Positions 8,217 through 17,233 of a stretch of 64,000 nt of DNA are shown in pieces. The first letter of the stretch is position 1. Each line of letters begins with the position of its first letter. A program made the position numbers and the translations under genes. The DNA comes from Candidatus Pantoea varia (GTDB taxonomy: Bacteria; Pseudomonadota; Gammaproteobacteria; Enterobacterales; Enterobacteriaceae). Below the pieces are notes generated by a model, which ran no database searches, had not been told where the DNA came from, and saw only the letters and a list, made by a program, of their open reading frames with translations. The stretch lies in NCBI RefSeq assembly GCF_900115075.1, contig NZ_FOVG01000001.1, positions 2,232,001 to 2,296,000 of the forward strand. Direction: 5' to 3'.

Positions 8217-8989
8217 CAGTCAGATTCCTTTGGGTTGCGTGTGTCGTTATCCGGTAAGCGGGTGATGCGCGCCTGACGCGCTTCATCTTCATGCAGGCTT
8301 TTCATGGTGGTGTGCACAAAGCCCAGATGCTGCATCGCCGCCTGACGGGCCGCGTCGGCGTCGCCCGCGAGGATCGCATCGAGCAGCGCCTGATGCTGTT
8401 CTGTCAGGCGGGCGAAAATCGCCGGCTGGGTATACATGCGCTGACGGCTTTGCATCACCGACGATTGCAGCAGCTCGAAAAAGCCACGCATGGTCTGCAA
8501 CAGCACCACGTTGTGCGACGCCTCGGCAATCGCCAGATGGAAGCGCACATCCGCCTGGGCAGCAAGATCGGGATCATCACTCTCTTTCAGCTTCAGGGTG
8601 GCGTCAAAAGCGTACTGAAGCTTCTCTTTGTCGGCGTCGGTAGCACGCAGGGCGGCGTGCCAGGCGGTGCTGGCCTCGATGGCATGGCGCGCTTCCAGAA
8701 TGTCGTAGCGGTAGTCGGGATCGTCGCGCAGCAGCTGGCGAATCGGCTCGACGATGCGCTGTTCCGACCAGGGCGCCAGCTGCTGACGGAGCCAGGTGCC
8801 GCCGCCGCGTCGGCTAATCAGCATTCCGCTGCTGATCAGCTGCTGTATCGCTTCCCGCAGCGAGGAGCGGGAGACCCCAAGCTCCGCAGCGAGCTGACGT
8901 TCGGCGGGCAGGCGCATGCCCGGCTCAAGCTGATGGTCGGTGATATACGCTCGGAGGCGCGTCACCAGCGGATCGGCATGGCTGTTCAT
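8216..8989 (-). CDS. lldR: GntR/FadR-type lactate regulator LldR
   Basis: A 257-residue regulator: N-terminal winged helix ([20 protein letters not shown]; recognition helix about 38-58) and a C-terminal all-helical FCD ligand domain with metal-type histidines. I chose ATG 8989, whose ATGA overlaps the lldP stop; a GTG at 9001 would add four residues. Position between lldP and lldD matches E. coli. Two matching palindromic operators lie upstream of lldP. LldR there represses or activates the operon depending on L-lactate. Confidence 0.93.
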   Translation of the reverse strand: MNSHADPLVTRLRAYITDHQLEPGMRLPAERQLAAELGVSRSSLREAIQQLISSGMLISRRGGGTWLRQQLAPWSEQRIVEPIRQLLRDDPDYRYDILEARHAIEASTAWHAALRATDADKEKLQYAFDATLKLKESDDPDLAAQADVRFHLAIAEASHNVVLLQTMRGFFELLQSSVMQSRQRMYTQPAIFARLTEQHQALLDAILAGDADAARQAAMQHLGFVHTTMKSLHEDEARQARITRLPDNDTRNPKESD

Positions 8990-10641
8990 GGGATCATCCA
9001 CGGGAAGACATAGGCCTGAAGCGTGGTAATCACACCCACCATACAGGTGAAAATCAGGCTGTGTTTGAGCGTAAACCGGAACAGGTCGGACTCTTTCCCC
9101 ACCAGCCCGACCGCCGCACAGGCGATAGCAATCGACTGCGGGGAGATCATCTTACCGGTCACGCCGCCGGTGGTATTCGCTGCCACCAGCAAGATATCGG
9201 AGACGCCAATCTGCTGCGCGGTGGTGGCCTGTAACGCGGCGAACAACGCATTCGATGAGGTATCGGACCCGGTGAGGAAAACACCCAGCCAGCCGAGGAA
9301 CGGCGAGAAGAAGGTAAACGCGTGGCCGGTGTGCGCCAGGGCCAGGGCCAGCGTCGCGGATAGGCCGGAGTAGTTGGAGATAAACGCAAACGCCAGCACC
9401 ATCCCGATGGAGTAAATTGGCAGCGCCAGCTCTTTCAGCGTTTCACCAAAGGTCTGCAGCGCCGCCCTGGGTTTCATGCGCAGGAACAGGATTGCCATGA
9501 TCGCCGCAATCAAAATGGCGGTGCCGGTGGCGGAAACCAGATCCAGTTTATAGATCGCCGGATAGGGCGTGGCGCTGCCGACCACCGGCGGCATCCGCGC
9601 CACTAGCTCATTCAGCATCGGCACCGGCACCGCCAGCACCCAGTCATAGAGCGCACCGCCTTTAGCGAACAGCGCTTTAAACGGCGGGATGCTCCAGAGC
9701 GTAACGGTGGCGGTAAGAAACAGGAACGGCATCCACGCGCGAATGACCTGCCCCAGCCGATACTTCTGCGGAGGCAGCAACGGATCGCCCTGCTTTGCCT
9801 CTGCATCAGCAAAGCGGAAAATGCGCACCGGTTTCCAGACCCGCAGAAACAGCGTCAGCGAAATCAACGAGGCGAGCGACGAGATGATATCCGGCAGCTC
9901 CGGCCCCAGGAAGTTGGAGCTGAGGAACTGGGCAATGGCAAAGGATCCACCGGCGACAACGACCGCCGGCCACGTCTCTTTCACGCCGCGCCAGCCATCC
10001 ATAATCGCCATAATCCAGAACAGCACAATCAGGGTCAGCAGCGGCAGCTGGCGTCCGGCCATCTGGCCGATGGCAAAGCTATCCAGCCCGGTCACCTGGC
10101 CCGCCACGATAATCGGGATACCCATCGCGCCAAAGGCGACGGGCGCAGTATTCACAATCAGACAGAGTCCGGCGGCGTAGAGCGGATTAAAGCCGAGGCC
10201 TACCAGCAGCGCGGCCGTAATCGCCACCGGCGCACCAAAGCCCGCCGCGCCCTCCAGGAAGGCCCCGAACGAGAAGCCGACAATCAGCATCTGCAGACGC
10301 TGATCGGGCGTAATCGACAGGATTGAAGCGCGGATAATATCGAACTGGCCGGTTTTGACCGAGATTTTGTAGACGAAGACTGCGGCGACAATGATCCAGG
10401 CAATAGGCCACAATCCATAGAAAAAGCCATACACCACGGCAGCCAGTGCCTGTGCAGTCGGCATCTGATAGAGAAACAGCGCCACCAGCAGCGCCAGCAC
10501 TACGGTGGTGGTGGCCGCCAGGTAGCCTTTCATCTTCAGCTTAATCAGCGCAAAGAAGAAAAAGAGAATCGGGATCAGTGCGACCAGGCTTGAGAGCCAG
10601 ATATTACCCAGCGGATCGTAGTTTTGTTGCCAGATCTGCAT
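8986..10641 (-). CDS. lldP: L-lactate permease LldP
   Basis: A 551-residue, twelve-plus-span inner-membrane proton symporter for L-lactate (also glycolate and D-lactate), the same length as E. coli LldP. The start [20 protein letters not shown] at 10641 aligns with the E. coli start and has GGAG upstream; the frame extends further only as non-homologous residues. Conserved blocks include [15 protein letters not shown] and [18 protein letters not shown]. First gene of lldPRD, overlapping lldR by four bases. Confidence 0.97.
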   Translation of the reverse strand: MQIWQQNYDPLGNIWLSSLVALIPILFFFFALIKLKMKGYLAATTTVVLALLVALFLYQMPTAQALAAVVYGFFYGLWPIAWIIVAAVFVYKISVKTGQFDIIRASILSITPDQRLQMLIVGFSFGAFLEGAAGFGAPVAITAALLVGLGFNPLYAAGLCLIVNTAPVAFGAMGIPIIVAGQVTGLDSFAIGQMAGRQLPLLTLIVLFWIMAIMDGWRGVKETWPAVVVAGGSFAIAQFLSSNFLGPELPDIISSLASLISLTLFLRVWKPVRIFRFADAEAKQGDPLLPPQKYRLGQVIRAWMPFLFLTATVTLWSIPPFKALFAKGGALYDWVLAVPVPMLNELVARMPPVVGSATPYPAIYKLDLVSATGTAILIAAIMAILFLRMKPRAALQTFGETLKELALPIYSIGMVLAFAFISNYSGLSATLALALAHTGHAFTFFSPFLGWLGVFLTGSDTSSNALFAALQATTAQQIGVSDILLVAANTTGGVTGKMISPQSIAIACAAVGLVGKESDLFRFTLKHSLIFTCMVGVITTLQAYVFPWMIP

Positions 10642-10709
10642 GCCAGTATCTCCAGAGGAAGAGGTGACGTGGAATGCAGCCGTGAAACTGCATGCCATCC
10701 GCCCCAGGA

Positions 10710-10722
10710 TTGGTCAGACCAA
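10710..10722. promoter_or_regulatory. LldR operator, promoter-proximal
   Basis: A perfect 13-bp palindrome TTGGTCAGACCAA lies 69 bp upstream of the lldP start. It is a FadR/PdhR/LldR-class half-site pair (TTGGTnnGACCAA type). A second copy lies 124 bp further upstream. Confidence 0.8.
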
Positions 10723-10833
10723 ACTGCTATGTCGGGGCTTATGGCAACAGATAGTTAATGTATTGTTAATCTATGGCAACATAAGATGCGCGAATTTTCC
10801 CGGAGTGTGAACCAGAGAAAAATATTGCCGGGA

Positions 10834-10846
10834 TTGGTCGGACCAA
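10834..10846. promoter_or_regulatory. LldR operator, distal
   Basis: A perfect 13-bp palindrome TTGGTCGGACCAA, differing from the proximal operator only at the central base. It lies almost at the 3' end of the neighbouring transporter gene (stop at 10849). The spacing is compatible with the two-operator, looping-type control described for E. coli lldPRD. Confidence 0.75.
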
Positions 10847-10848
10847 AA

Positions 10849-12021
10849 TCAGGAATTCACCTCGGGAAAGGCGCGCTGATAGCTGCGCGGATGGAAACGC
10901 AGATTCAATCCAATCAACAGCAGCGTGACGGTCGCCTGCAGAATCCAGACGCTGGTGAAGTCACCCGTGATCGCATGCAACTGTCCGGCGATAAACGGCA
11001 TGCTGCCCGCAATAATAAAACCGACGCCCTGCATGAAGGCCACGAGCCGCGCGCCAGCCTGAGGCTGCTCCAGATGATCCAGCGCCAGCACCAGTGCCAG
11101 TGGAAACGCCCCGCCCAGCCCAAAGCCCGCGATCCCCGCCCAGAGCCACGGAGCCAGTTGTGGCGCGAACAGGAAGCCGAGCATACCGCTGAACTGCATC
11201 ACCAGGGTCAACAGCAGCAGCGGACGGCGATCGCGACCCCGCGCCAGCAACGGCAGCAGCAGTGCTCCGGTGACCTGACAGCCGATCATCATGCCAAGCA
11301 GGGAACCGCCCGCCTGCGCGCTCCAGCCGAGCTGATGGTAAAAATCGGGCAGCCAGGCGACGCAGATGGCGTAACCGCCGTTCACCAGAGCAAAGCTCAA
11401 CGCCAGGGTCCATGCGCGGGTTTTTCGCCACAGCGAAGGCAGCTCTGCTGCCGCTGTCCGGACTGCGGGTGACGTGGTGGTGATAAACAGCCAGAGCAGG
11501 ATAGCCAGCAGCACCGGCAGCGCCCAGCTACTCAGCGCGCCCTGCCAGCCAGAATGCGCACTCAGCCACGGCGAGATCGCCGCGCCAATCCCGCCACCGC
11601 CCATCAGAGCCGCTGCCCACAGTCCGGTCACGCCCGCACTGCGGCTGCCAAAGCGCTGACGGATCAATCCCGGCATCGCCATCTGTACAATGCCAATGCC
11701 CGCCCCACCCGGCACGGCAGTCAGCACCAGCCAGCGGCCGTCAGTGACAAACAGCCGACTCACCAGCGCCAGCAACAGCAGCAGTAAACCACCCAGCAGC
11801 AGTCTGCGCACCGCAAAGCGCTGCATCAGCGGGGCGCTGATTAACGCAATAGCGCCCATCATCATCATTGGCACCGCTGGCAGCAGCGAGGCCGCCAGCG
11901 GTGACAGACCGATGCTCTGCCGCAGCTGGCCGAGTAACGGGCTGACTGAGGTCATCAGCGGTCGCATATTGAGTCCGGCCAGCACCAGCGCCACCAGCAG
12001 CAGGTTGTTCTCTCTCTTCAT
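10849..12021 (-). CDS. MFS transporter of the CynX/NimT family
   Basis: A 390-residue major facilitator with twelve predicted spans. The family hallmark near the N-terminus (LVLAGLNMRPLMTSVSPLL) is the CynX/NimT/YeaN pattern, and the loop between spans 2 and 3 is reduced. Characterised relatives move cyanate or 2-nitroimidazole-like compounds, so the direction and substrate here are open. It is divergent from a LysR-type gene with an 87-bp shared intergenic region, which suggests that regulator controls it. A cytosine-deaminase-like hydrolase follows the regulator, so all three may handle one N-containing compound. Confidence 0.8.
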   Translation of the reverse strand: MKRENNLLLVALVLAGLNMRPLMTSVSPLLGQLRQSIGLSPLAASLLPAVPMMMMGAIALISAPLMQRFAVRRLLLGGLLLLLLALVSRLFVTDGRWLVLTAVPGGAGIGIVQMAMPGLIRQRFGSRSAGVTGLWAAALMGGGGIGAAISPWLSAHSGWQGALSSWALPVLLAILLWLFITTTSPAVRTAAAELPSLWRKTRAWTLALSFALVNGGYAICVAWLPDFYHQLGWSAQAGGSLLGMMIGCQVTGALLLPLLARGRDRRPLLLLTLVMQFSGMLGFLFAPQLAPWLWAGIAGFGLGGAFPLALVLALDHLEQPQAGARLVAFMQGVGFIIAGSMPFIAGQLHAITGDFTSVWILQATVTLLLIGLNLRFHPRSYQRAFPEVNS

Positions 12022-12108
12022 CTGAGATCCACACCGTTAAAAGTTGCCAGCCTGGCAGCAGTCGCTACTATCTGGAAATGAAATATTACTCTGCCAGGTA
12101 GTGAAAAA

Positions 12109-12969
12109 ATGAATCGTCAGCCGATGTTTACCCCACAGCAGCTGCTCAGCTTTGTGGCGGTGTGCGAAACCGCCAGCTTTACCCGCGCCGCCGACCGGGT
12201 TCATCTGTCGCAGTCCACCGTCAGCCAGCAGGTGCGGCGGCTGGAGGAGATGGTAGGCAAAGAACTGCTGGTACGCTCGTCGCATCAGGTGCAGATCACC
12301 GAAGAGGGCGAAAAACTTCTGGGTTACGCCCGGCGGATTATCGCCCTGAATGGCGAAGCGCACGATGTGCTGAGTGACCAATGGCGCGATGGCGTGCTGC
12401 GTCTCGGTGTGCCGGAAGATTTCGCCGCGCCTACCGCCGGTCTTCTGGCGCACTTCAGTCGTGACCATCCGCAGCTGCGGCTGGATGTGATGAGCGGCAT
12501 GCAGGTAGAGCTGCGGCGCGCCTGGCAGCGTGAAGAGCTGGACATCATGCTGATTAAGCAGCCTTACGGCGAGCGTCCGCTGGCGTCGCGTCCTGAACCG
12601 CTGCTGTGGCTCGACAGCGCAGAGTGGCCCTGCTTTGAGCAGACGCCGGTGCCGCTGGTCCTGTTTCCGCAGCAGGGGCTCTATCGCGATGAGGTCTGTC
12701 AGACGCTCGACGCGCTGGGCCGTAGCTGGCGCATTGGTTACAGCAGCGCCAGTCTGGTCGCGCTGGCCGCTGCCAGTGCTCAGGGACTGGGACTCACGTT
12801 ACTGCCCGCCAGCTGCCGCCTGCCGCAACATCGGGTACTGGGTCCTGAACAGGGTCTGCCGGTGATTGATACCTTTGAACTGGCGCTATTCTGCCGTCAT
12901 CCGCAGGATCCGCTGCAGCGAGAACTGGCGGAGTCACTGGCGGCGTTTGGTCAGCTGCGCTGGCAGTGA
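12109..12969 (+). CDS. LysR-family transcriptional regulator
   Basis: A 286-residue LysR regulator. The N-terminal winged helix about 7-66 contains AVCETASFTRAADRVHLSQSTVSQQVRRLE in several conserved blocks, followed by a linker helix and a substrate-binding domain (about 90-280) beginning LRLGVPEDFA. Orientation, divergent from the CynX/NimT-like transporter, is the usual arrangement for LysR regulators controlling a neighbouring transporter. The exported amidohydrolase gene downstream on the same strand may be a further target. Inducer unknown. Confidence 0.88.
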   Translation: MNRQPMFTPQQLLSFVAVCETASFTRAADRVHLSQSTVSQQVRRLEEMVGKELLVRSSHQVQITEEGEKLLGYARRIIALNGEAHDVLSDQWRDGVLRLGVPEDFAAPTAGLLAHFSRDHPQLRLDVMSGMQVELRRAWQREELDIMLIKQPYGERPLASRPEPLLWLDSAEWPCFEQTPVPLVLFPQQGLYRDEVCQTLDALGRSWRIGYSSASLVALAAASAQGLGLTLLPASCRLPQHRVLGPEQGLPVIDTFELALFCRHPQDPLQRELAESLAAFGQLRWQ

Positions 12970-13059
12970 GATATCGAATAGTCGTCAGTGGAAAATAACG
13001 CAGCAGGCTGAACCCGCGTTTGTCAGATTAAGACCTTGTTCACTTTGCAGGAGCCTCTG

Positions 13060-14448
13060 ATGCCCATTTCCCTTTCGCCGAGCCGCCGTGATTTCCTGGG
13101 ACAAAGCGTTCGCTGGACCGCCGCTGGCGGCTTGCTGGCCGCCGGTCTCGGTCAGGCCAGTGCCGCCACCTCCTCATCTTTGTCCGTCCTCAATCCCGAC
13201 CAGCCCGCCGCACTGCCACAGCAGGAACACTACCTGCTGCGCAATGTGCGGCTGGAAGAGGGCTTTATCCGTGAGGATGACGAAATCGTCGCAACCCGGA
13301 CCGGTCTTTACGACATCAGCGTGCGCGACGGTAAAATTGACCAGCTGACGCCCGCAGGCCTGGGGGACAGCTCACTGCCATCCTGGGATGCGCAGGATGC
13401 CCTGCTGCTGCCCGCCACCCGGGATATGCACATCCACCTGGATAAAACCTTCTACGGTGGCCCGTGGCAGGCTCCGCGTCCGCGTCAGGGCAAAACCATC
13501 ATGGATATGATTGCGCGCGAACAGGTGCTGATTCCACAACTGCTGCCGCACTCCCAGGCGCGCGCCGAAGGATTGATCGCCCTGCTGCACGCCAAAGGCA
13601 CCACCCGCGCCCGCAGCCACTGCAACATCGATCCGGTCAGCGGCCTGAAGAGCCTGGAACATCTGCAGGCCGCGCTAGCCCGTCACCCCGATTTTCCCTG
13701 CGAGATCGTCGCCTTTCCGCAACACGGTCTGCTGCACTCGCAGGTTGATGGGCTGATGCGCGAGGCGATGCAGCACGGCGTTGAGTATGTCGGCGGGCTG
13801 GATCCCACTAACGTCGATGGTGCCATGGAGAAGTCACTGGATGCGATGTTCCAGATTGCGCTCGACTACCAGCGCGGCGTGGATATTCACTTGCATGAGA
13901 CCTCCCCGGCTGGCGTAGCGGCGATTCAGTACATGATTGACACCGTAGCGAAGAATCCGCTGCTGAAAGGCCAAGTGACGCTGAGCCACGGTTTCGCGCT
14001 GGCGACCCTGACCGGCAGTGCACTGGACAAGATGATCGAAGGGCTGGCGGAACAGCAGTTCAGCATCGCCTCCACGCTGCCGATCGGCAAGCTCACCATG
14101 CCAATTCCGCAATTGCAGGCAGCAGGCGTGAAAGTGATGACCGGCACCGACAGCGTCATCGATCACTGGTCGCCGTTTGGCACCGGCAGCATGCTGGAAA
14201 AAGCGAATCTCTACGCGCAGCTCTATCGCGGCTCCGATGAGTTCTCACTGTCGCGGGCGCTGGCGATCGCCACAGACGATCGGCTGCCACTCTCTGCCCA
14301 GGGCGAACGTCAGTGGCCCGCGCCGGGCGATGAAGCGAGCATGATGCTGGTCGCGGCGAGCTGTTCCGCCGAAGCCGTAGCCCGGATCTCGCCTGTAGTC
14401 GCGACCTTCTCGCGCGGTAAACCGGTCTTTGCGCTGGCATCGGCCTGA
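13060..14448 (+). CDS. Tat-exported amidohydrolase (cytosine-deaminase-like)
   Basis: A 462-residue metal-dependent hydrolase. It starts at ATG 13060 behind GCAGGAG and carries a twin-arginine signal SPSRRDFLGQ plus a hydrophobic region and an AxA-type site near ASA (about 33-36), so it is likely exported folded to the periplasm. The amidohydrolase motifs are present: HIHLDK (His124, His126), SHCNID, HLHETS, LSHGF and GTDSVIDHWSPFG. The layout follows the CodA-like deaminase branch. Substrate unknown; the neighbouring CynX/NimT-type transporter and LysR regulator suggest use of an amide, nitrogen heterocycle or nitrile-type compound. Confidence 0.8.
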   Translation: MPISLSPSRRDFLGQSVRWTAAGGLLAAGLGQASAATSSSLSVLNPDQPAALPQQEHYLLRNVRLEEGFIREDDEIVATRTGLYDISVRDGKIDQLTPAGLGDSSLPSWDAQDALLLPATRDMHIHLDKTFYGGPWQAPRPRQGKTIMDMIAREQVLIPQLLPHSQARAEGLIALLHAKGTTRARSHCNIDPVSGLKSLEHLQAALARHPDFPCEIVAFPQHGLLHSQVDGLMREAMQHGVEYVGGLDPTNVDGAMEKSLDAMFQIALDYQRGVDIHLHETSPAGVAAIQYMIDTVAKNPLLKGQVTLSHGFALATLTGSALDKMIEGLAEQQFSIASTLPIGKLTMPIPQLQAAGVKVMTGTDSVIDHWSPFGTGSMLEKANLYAQLYRGSDEFSLSRALAIATDDRLPLSAQGERQWPAPGDEASMMLVAASCSAEAVARISPVVATFSRGKPVFALASA

Positions 14449-14566
14449 AACATTCACGGTGCTACATCCGTTTTTCAGACGGCCAACCCAACGTAAAGCG
14501 ATGGGGGCCACCCCCCCGTTTCACAGAGCCAGAATCAACTGGCCGCGAGCCAGCCCTGCGCCCCCC

Positions 14567-14599
14567 AAAAACAACAGAGCCTCCACAAGGGAGGCTCTG
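14567..14599 (-). terminator. Rho-independent terminator of the small gene at 14623
   Basis: The 10-bp stem CAGAGCCTCC/GGAGGCTCTG is followed on the minus strand by TTGTTTTT. It sits 24 bp beyond the stop codon of the 72-residue protein gene and also lies in the gap after the amidohydrolase gene. Confidence 0.75.
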
Positions 14600-14622
14600 C
14601 ATTTACCTGAGCGGAGTGCGTG

Positions 14623-14841
14623 TTATGCGCTTTTGGCCCATTTATCGTTCGACATTAGTTCCATTGCCAGCGCGTATAAGCGACGATCTTCCTGATCACA
14701 GGGCTCATCTTCCGCATAACACGCAATCATCGAAGCGATCTTATCAGCTGATAAGCTCTCTCCATGAATATGCAGTGTCAGTACGGCGCGGCCTACTATT
14801 TTAAGCACATTTTCATGTGGTCCCTGGATGCGATTACTCAA
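14623..14841 (-). CDS. Small hypothetical protein, possibly FumD/YdhZ-like
   Basis: A 72-residue, mostly helical acidic protein that appears to start at TTG (14839-14841) behind GAGGG. The core VLKIVGRAVLTLHIHGESLSADKIAS recalls the small FumD (YdhZ, DUF2767) family in two blocks (VVGKVVLEM and a following helix), but identity is low and I hold this loosely. It has its own terminator and lies alone, so it is probably a regulated single gene. Function unknown. Confidence 0.45.
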   Translation of the reverse strand: MSNRIQGPHENVLKIVGRAVLTLHIHGESLSADKIASMIACYAEDEPCDQEDRRLYALAMELMSNDKWAKSA

Positions 14842-15254
14842 TGCAAATACCCTCTACCGGTCGTTGTACCAGGAATATGGCGCGCTAAATATAAAGCAAT
14901 TAGCTCAGGATTTTTATCGGCATGGAGAGGGATATTTTTTAATGATTAATTCCATTACTGGAGGAGTTATTAAGGAATTATCTGATTAACAATGAAATTA
15001 ATATTTAAAAACGACGACTTATAAAATAATGAATGGCCTTGATAAGTTATCCCTATGATATAAAAACCTTTACAGCCAGCCAATCCATAAAAAAAAACCA
15101 CCTTTTAACGTTAAAGTTCAGTTTATTCCTAAGCGCACCGGCAGAGATAGTTTCATACCGTTAACCATCGAGGTTCCCGTTGCTGTCAGCCGTGCTTTCT
15201 GCCAGACTTGCCCCGCAATAATGCCCTACACTTTCAGCCTCAGAGGCCGCGCCC
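14842..15254. other. AT-rich intergenic region upstream of dbpA
   Basis: About 410 bp, clearly more AT-rich than its surroundings, with several A runs (for example around 15090-15100). I see no protein gene, tRNA or clear terminator. It probably holds the promoters of dbpA and of the small minus-strand gene. Confidence 0.5.
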
Positions 15255-16637
15255 GTGACCGCTTTTTCTACCCTCAATTCGCTCCCCGACAGCCAGCTCG
15301 ATAACCTGCGCGAGATGGGCTACACCAGCATGACGCCCGTGCAGGCCGCTACGCTGCCCGCCATTCTGCAGGGACGCGACGTGCGTGCGCAGGCGAAAAC
15401 CGGCAGCGGCAAAACGGCTGCCTTTGGTATTGGTTTACTGCACCGTATCGACAGCACCCGCTTTCAGACGCAGGCATTAATCCTCTGTCCGACTCGTGAA
15501 CTGGCGGATCAGGTGGGCAATGTGCTGCGCCAGCTGGCGCGCTTCACCCGCAACATCAAAGTTCTCACGCTGTGTGGAGGACAACCGATGAGCGCCCAGC
15601 GTGATTCGCTGGTGCATCCACCGCATATCGTGGTCGGCACGCCTGGCCGTATCCTCGACCACATCAACCGTGAAAACCTCAAGCTGGACCAGCTCAATAC
15701 GCTGGTACTGGATGAGGCGGATCGCATGCTGGAAATGGGCTTCCTCAATGATATGGAAACCATCATTGAAGCGACGCCCGCCTCGCGCCAGACGCTGCTC
15801 TTTTCCGCTACGTGGCCCGACGGCATTACGGCTATCAGCACCCGCTTCCAGCGTGATGCGCTGAGCGTCGTGACTGAAGATGTCAGTGAACTGCCCTCAA
15901 TCGACCAGCAGTTCTTTGAAGCCAGCCACAATGAAAAACTGGGTCTGCTCATGGCACTACTCAGCGATCGTCAGCCTTCATCCTGCGTGGTCTTCTGCAA
16001 CACCAAACGCGAATGTGATGATGTTGCGGCGGCGCTTAACGCGCGTGATATCAGCGCCCTGCCACTGCATGGTGACCTGGAACAGCGGGATCGCGAACGC
16101 GTACTCATCCGCTTCGCAAACGGCAGCGGTCGCGTACTGGTCGCCACCGATGTCGCCGCACGCGGACTCGACATCAAATCGCTGGCGATGGTGGTCAACT
16201 ACCAGCTCGCCTGGGATCCTGAAATTCACCTGCACCGCATCGGTCGTACCGCACGCGCAGGTGAACATGGCGTTGCTGTCAGCCTGGTCGCTGCCGATGA
16301 GATGGTGCGCGCCCATGCACTGGAAGATTTCCTGCAACAGAAACTGCCGTGGGTCTCTGCCAGCACGCTGAAAAAAGGCAGCAGCAAACCGCTGCCAGCC
16401 GCCATGATGACGCTGTGCATTGATGGTGGCCGTAAAGCCAAGATACGTCCGGGAGATATTCTGGGTGCGCTGACCGGTGAAGCGGGTTATCGCGCGGATC
16501 AGATCGGCAAAATTGTCCTGACCCCGACCCATGCCTACGTGGCGATTGAAGCGAGCCAGGCCAAAGCGGCACTGGTGAAACTCAAGCAGGGTAAAATCAA
16601 AGGCAAAACCTGCCGGGCAATTCTGCTGAAAGACTGA
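15255..16637 (+). CDS. dbpA: ATP-dependent 23S rRNA helicase DbpA
   Basis: A 460-residue DEAD-box RNA helicase that acts in 50S subunit assembly and is specifically stimulated by 23S rRNA helix 92. It begins with GTG at 15255 (VTAFSTLNSL), as the E. coli start context does. Visible motifs: Q motif region GYTSMTPVQ, Walker A AKTGSGKT, PTRELA, TPGR, DEAD, SAT, then RecA2 motifs ATDVAARGLD and HRIGRTAR. The C-terminal RNA-binding domain (TLCIDGGRKAKIRPGDILGAL to KIKGKTCRAILLK) distinguishes DbpA from other DEAD proteins. Confidence 0.96.
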   Translation: MTAFSTLNSLPDSQLDNLREMGYTSMTPVQAATLPAILQGRDVRAQAKTGSGKTAAFGIGLLHRIDSTRFQTQALILCPTRELADQVGNVLRQLARFTRNIKVLTLCGGQPMSAQRDSLVHPPHIVVGTPGRILDHINRENLKLDQLNTLVLDEADRMLEMGFLNDMETIIEATPASRQTLLFSATWPDGITAISTRFQRDALSVVTEDVSELPSIDQQFFEASHNEKLGLLMALLSDRQPSSCVVFCNTKRECDDVAAALNARDISALPLHGDLEQRDRERVLIRFANGSGRVLVATDVAARGLDIKSLAMVVNYQLAWDPEIHLHRIGRTARAGEHGVAVSLVAADEMVRAHALEDFLQQKLPWVSASTLKKGSSKPLPAAMMTLCIDGGRKAKIRPGDILGALTGEAGYRADQIGKIVLTPTHAYVAIEASQAKAALVKLKQGKIKGKTCRAILLKD

Positions 16638-16645
16638 ATAAAAAT

Positions 16646-16667
16646 GGGCGAGGTTATTACCTCGCCC
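16646..16667. terminator. Bidirectional terminator between dbpA and the OB-fold gene
   Basis: An 8-bp stem GGGCGAGG/CCTCGCCC with a short AT loop. The minus strand continues ATTTTTATTC, a good T tract for the convergent OB-fold gene; the plus strand continues GATTTCTT for dbpA. Confidence 0.8.
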
Positions 16668-16673
16668 GATTTC

Positions 16674-17066
16674 TTATGGCTCTTCGATTTGTGTCACATG
16701 CAGAATGGTTTTATCCCCTTTGCCCTGTACCTTGCCACTGACACGTACTTTGTCTTCCGCGGTGTAGGTTTTACCATCAAAGGTCTTCTTCGGGGCAATA
16801 ATCGGTAACGTACCGGTGTTGTCGCGGAACTGATAGCGCTCGCCCTGTTCTTTCTTCACGATGTACCCTTCCAGCGTCACATACCCGCCCTGACGGAAAT
16901 CGCGGATCTGATCAATATGTGTCTGACCGGTATCTTCTGAGCCTTTATAGCCAGCATCCTGCTTGTGCTGTGGCGGTGGCGTATCACCCGCTTTGTATCC
17001 GCCCTCTTCAGCCGACACACCCGCGCTCATCATCACCAGCAACGACGCTAAAATCACTTTTTTCAT
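16674..17066 (-). CDS. YgiW/YdeI-family periplasmic OB-fold stress protein
   Basis: A 130-residue exported protein. The start MKKVILASLLVMMSAGVSAEE at 17066 follows AAAGGAGTGTGAA; cleavage is expected after VSA. The C-terminal half (GGYVTLEGYIVKK ... YQFRDNTGTLPI ... KVRVSGKVQG) is the BOF-type OB fold of the YgiW/YdeI family, implicated in tolerance to peroxide, metals and antimicrobial peptides. The linker contains two GYKAGD/GYKGSE-like short repeats. Convergent with dbpA. Confidence 0.85.
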   Translation of the reverse strand: MKKVILASLLVMMSAGVSAEEGGYKAGDTPPPQHKQDAGYKGSEDTGQTHIDQIRDFRQGGYVTLEGYIVKKEQGERYQFRDNTGTLPIIAPKKTFDGKTYTAEDKVRVSGKVQGKGDKTILHVTQIEEP

Positions 17067-17160
17067 TTCACACTCCTTTATTGGAAAGGTGTCCATGTTG
17101 AACCTTCAGGGTTAAGCCTGGCACAATAATTGGCGTCCGTTTTATTTCACCCTTCTCTTC

Positions 17161-17187
17161 TCACCTTTTTCCATTTGCTGCCGATAA
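17161..17187 (+). promoter_or_regulatory. Sigma-28 (FliA) promoter of cheV
   Basis: A perfect flagellar -10 element GCCGATAA at 17180-17187. The -35 position at 17161-17168 reads TCACCTTT, 5 of 8 with consensus TAAAGTTT, at the standard 11-bp spacing. It lies 46 bp upstream of cheV. Confidence 0.7.
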
Positions 17188-17233
17188 CCTGTTCACACCC
17201 TATTTCACCAGCTGCGTTAATGCAGAGGCAACC

